DNA from: Elusimicrobiota bacterium
Lineage (GTDB): Bacteria; Elusimicrobiota; Elusimicrobia; UBA1565; UBA9628
Assembly: GCA_023700845.1 (NCBI GenBank)
Contig: JAMPYD010000118.1
Span: forward strand, 1-6,439
DNA length: 6,439 nt
Direction of reading: 5' to 3'
Below the pieces are notes generated by a model. That model saw only the letters and a program-made list of their open reading frames with translations, did not search any database and was not told where the DNA came from. Below, piece by piece: positions 4,648-6,439 of the stretch. Numbering within the stretch: the stretch's first letter is position 1; every line of letters starts with the position of its first letter. The position numbers were made by a program, and so were the translations under genes.

Positions 4648-5571
4648 TCAGGCGGAGATCTCGGCGGTGGGGACGGCGAGGCCCTTGTAGGAGCCGGCCT
4701 CGAGCTGGTCGTTGAGCCAGGTCACGGGCTGGGGCTTGAAGGAGACCTCGACGAAGGTCCGGCAGCCGGCCTCGTGCGCGGCGCGCACGGCGTCGAGATG
4801 GCGCTCGCAGGCGACGGTCTGCTCGGCCAGCAATTCCTTGATGCGCGCCGGGTCGGTCTCGGCCTTGCCGGAGGTGCCCATGAACACGGGGACCTTGGGC
4901 GCCTTGAGGTCGATGGACGCGAGCGTCGCGGCGAGGGCCTCCTTGGCGGGGGCGAAGGCCGCGGTGTGGTACGGCCCCTCGACCTTGAGCACCTTGACCT
5001 TGACCGGCCAGTCCTCGGCGCGCGCCTTCTCGGCGTACGCCTCGAGCGCCGCGGCGGTCCCGCCGAGCGTGCCCTTCGTCACGGTGTTCCAGAGAGCGAC
5101 GGAGACGCCGGGGACCTCCGACACGGAGTCGGCGACGTCCTGGAAGTCGTCGGCGGACGCGGCCGCGAGGCCCATCGGCTCGGAGAAGCCCTTGCAGCAG
5201 TCGGAGAACGCCTTCGCGCGGGCGGCGATGAAGCGGCCCGACTCCTCGACGGAGAGCGCTCCGGCGGCGACCAAGGCGGCGACGACGCCCATCGAGTGGC
5301 CGACCGCGCCGTCGAGCCTGAGGCCCGGGTGCGCCGCCTCGTAGGCGAGCCAGTGCGCGACGTGCGAGGCGTGGATGGCGCGCTGGGCGTTGAAGGTGAG
5401 CGCCAGCGGCTCCTCGGGCATCGTGGTCAGCAAGGTCTCGAGGTCGGCGCCGAGAGAGGGCTTGAGCCGCTCGATGACGGCGCGGGCGGCGGGAATTTTC
5501 AGGAGCTCGACGCCCATCCCCGTTTCCTGAACCGACTGCCCGGCGAACAGCGCGCACACGCTCTCGGTCAT
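4648..5571 (-). CDS. fabD: ACP S-malonyltransferase family protein (FabD-like, divergent)
   Basis: A 307-residue protein of the usual FabD length. In FabD, malonyl is moved from CoA to acyl carrier protein for fatty-acid or polyketide synthesis in the cytoplasm. GHSMG at 91-95 holds the nucleophile S93, R118 is the expected carboxylate-binding arginine, and H202 in EGPYHT is the catalytic histidine. The N-terminal GQSVQETGMG (11-20) corresponds to the family GQGSQ...GMG. Several conserved points differ: GQS replaces GQG; WNTVTKGTLGG (161-171) replaces the N-x-P-x-Q-x-V-x-S-G loop; ACERHL (254-259) replaces the PV-x-W segment; and EVSFKPQP (275-282) replaces the E-x-G-P-G motif near the C-terminus. 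It may therefore use a different acyl group or serve a specialised pathway. Start: ATG at 5571, fixed by family alignment; no Shine-Dalgarno motif precedes it. The NadD-like gene ends 32 nt upstream. No other fab gene is visible. Confidence 0.85.
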   Translation of the reverse strand: MTESVCALFAGQSVQETGMGVELLKIPAARAVIERLKPSLGADLETLLTTMPEEPLALTFNAQRAIHASHVAHWLAYEAAHPGLRLDGAVGHSMGVVAALVAAGALSVEESGRFIAARAKAFSDCCKGFSEPMGLAAASADDFQDVADSVSEVPGVSVALWNTVTKGTLGGTAAALEAYAEKARAEDWPVKVKVLKVEGPYHTAAFAPAKEALAATLASIDLKAPKVPVFMGTSGKAETDPARIKELLAEQTVACERHLDAVRAAHEAGCRTFVEVSFKPQPVTWLNDQLEAGSYKGLAVPTAEISA

Positions 5572-5577
5572 GGAGCG

Positions 5578-5606
5578 AGGATAACTTTTTTGCGGCGGGC
5601 CGTCTA
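5578..5606 (-). promoter_or_regulatory. Candidate promoter immediately upstream of the FabD-like gene
   Basis: On the minus strand TAGACG (plus 5601-5606, 4 of 6 matches to TTGACA) and TATCCT (plus 5578-5583, 4 of 6 matches to TATAAT) are 17 nt apart. The -10 ends 6 nt before the ATG, which would make the transcript leaderless; this fits the missing ribosome-binding motif. The -35 overlaps the TAG stop of the upstream gene. Read-through from that gene is the alternative. Confidence 0.35.
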
Positions 5607-6439
5607 TTTGCCGGGAGGCGGCGGCTCGGACATGCCGTACAGCCCCTTGCGGCGGGCGTACTCGATGGCGCGATGGGGGACCAGGCCGTGGCTGCCCTCG
5701 CGGACGGCCGTCGACGAGGCGTCGAAGCCCGCGTGCTCGATGAACTTGACCTCGAGCTTGGTGGGGACGGCCTCGGTGGGGCGCTCGCGCTCGATGAAGG
5801 CGACCTTCAGCTCGTGGAGGGCCGAAGAGGAGGAGAGCATCTTCGCGCGGTTGGCCTCGAGCTTGGGCAAGGTGTCGGGGTTGCCCTTCTTGTCGGTCAG
5901 GCGGTAGTGGTCGTCGCCGACCATGTACCAGGCCGTGATGGCCATGCCGGGGTTGAGCGCGAGGATGCGGAAGATGTTGGTCTCGCCGTCGAACTGGGTG
6001 CCGACCGCGATCGGGGAGTAGGCGAAGAACGGGGCGAAGCCCTCGAGGACCTCGCGGCCCATCGGGTGGCGGTCGAGCACCGGGGTCATCGTCGGCTTGC
6101 GCGGGTCGTCGCCGGCGAGGACGAAGACGACCTTGTCCACGCTCAGGTCGCCGACGGCGCGCAGGGCGACGATCAGGTGGCCCCAGTGGAACGGGTCCGC
6201 GGCCACGGGGTAGACGCCGACCTTCAGGGGGCGGGCGTGCGCCGCGACGGGCGCGCCGTTCGGATCGACGCGGAGGTCGAGGGACGGGTCGATCTCGCCG
6301 GCGTCCAGGCGCTTCTGGATGGAGGCCAGGGCGCGGTCCGCCTCGTCGGCCACGGTCTCGAGGATGACGGCGTCGGCCTCGGCCACGGTGCGGGCGGTGT
6401 CGAGGAGCTCGGCGCGGATGTAGCGGCGCACGCGGGCGG
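5604..6439 (-). CDS. NadD-like nucleotidyltransferase with N-terminal extension (5' end at or beyond the right edge)
   Basis: The frame is open to the right edge. GTG at 6431-6429 is a possible start (275 residues), but no ribosome-binding motif is visible in the 8 bases before it, so the true start may lie outside. Numbered from that GTG, DPFHWGH (79-85) carries the HxGH nucleotide-binding motif. YMVGDDHYR (169-177) corresponds to the family's G-x-D region, DASSTAVREG (237-246) to the ISSTxxR signature, and VPHRAIEYARRKGLYG (251-266) to the C-terminal helix of the family. These mark an adenylyltransferase of the nicotinate-nucleotide adenylyltransferase (NadD) type, which makes deamido-NAD from nicotinate mononucleotide and ATP. 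NadD is usually about 190-215 residues; the extra 68 residues at the N-terminus are helical and unassigned. The strand before the motif reads KVGVYPVAADP rather than the usual G-G-[ST]-F-D-P, so the substrate is uncertain. The C-terminus is a Pro-rich tail. The FabD-like gene follows after 32 nt. Confidence 0.78.
   Translation of the reverse strand, partial: ARVRRYIRAELLDTARTVAEADAVILETVADEADRALASIQKRLDAGEIDPSLDLRVDPNGAPVAAHARPLKVGVYPVAADPFHWGHLIVALRAVGDLSVDKVVFVLAGDDPRKPTMTPVLDRHPMGREVLEGFAPFFAYSPIAVGTQFDGETNIFRILALNPGMAITAWYMVGDDHYRLTDKKGNPDTLPKLEANRAKMLSSSSALHELKVAFIERERPTEAVPTKLEVKFIEHAGFDASSTAVREGSHGLVPHRAIEYARRKGLYGMSEPPPPGK

Noticed and set aside
4774..5907. 377-codon plus-strand frame opposite the FabD-like and NadD-like genes
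   Set aside because: It spans two minus-strand genes with clear family motifs and has no recognisable domain of its own.

Overview
The window is high-GC bacterial DNA with strong G/C preference at third codon positions and tightly packed genes, several of them overlapping. The lineage cannot be fixed from sequence alone. The type IV prepilin-peptidase-like protein, the dispersed CACGGAG-type repeat and the base composition would suit a high-GC environmental bacterium such as a member of Elusimicrobiota, but this is a weak inference. No rRNA, tRNA, CRISPR array, insertion sequence or transposase was seen.

Layout. (1) Positions 1-340, minus strand: the N-terminal part of a gene that runs off the left edge; its visible end looks TPR-like. 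(2) Positions 341-398: an AT-richer divergent promoter region. (3) Positions 399-4463, plus strand: four genes that overlap by 1-4 nt and so form one operon. They encode a large multi-spanning A24-type (prepilin peptidase-like) membrane protein, a standalone HExxH protein of the peptide-modification type (alpha-ketoglutarate-HExxH / mod_HExxH), an unrecognised soluble protein of 227 residues, and a short QueC-like PP-loop enzyme with an intact four-cysteine site. (4) Positions 4464-4647: a convergent intergenic region with three inverted-repeat structures. One is a dispersed-type CACGGAG hairpin followed by a T-run, a good candidate terminator for the operon. (5) Positions 4648-6439, minus strand: a divergent ACP S-malonyltransferase (FabD family), and 32 nt upstream of it a NadD-like nucleotidyltransferase with an N-terminal extension, whose 5' end is at or beyond the right edge.

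How the genes may work together. The four-gene plus-strand operon is the most interesting part. Its members are an intramembrane peptidase of the prepilin type, a peptide-hydroxylase-type enzyme and a QueC-like ATP-dependent enzyme, with a protein of unknown fold between the last two. Overlapping start and stop codons imply translational coupling and a shared task. A reasonable inference is a peptide- or protein-maturation pathway (modification plus leader or propeptide cleavage), possibly acting on pilin-like or RiPP-like substrates. No precursor gene is visible in the window. The two minus-strand genes at the right (FabD-like and NadD-like) look like divergent relatives of core metabolic enzymes and share no obvious pathway with the operon.
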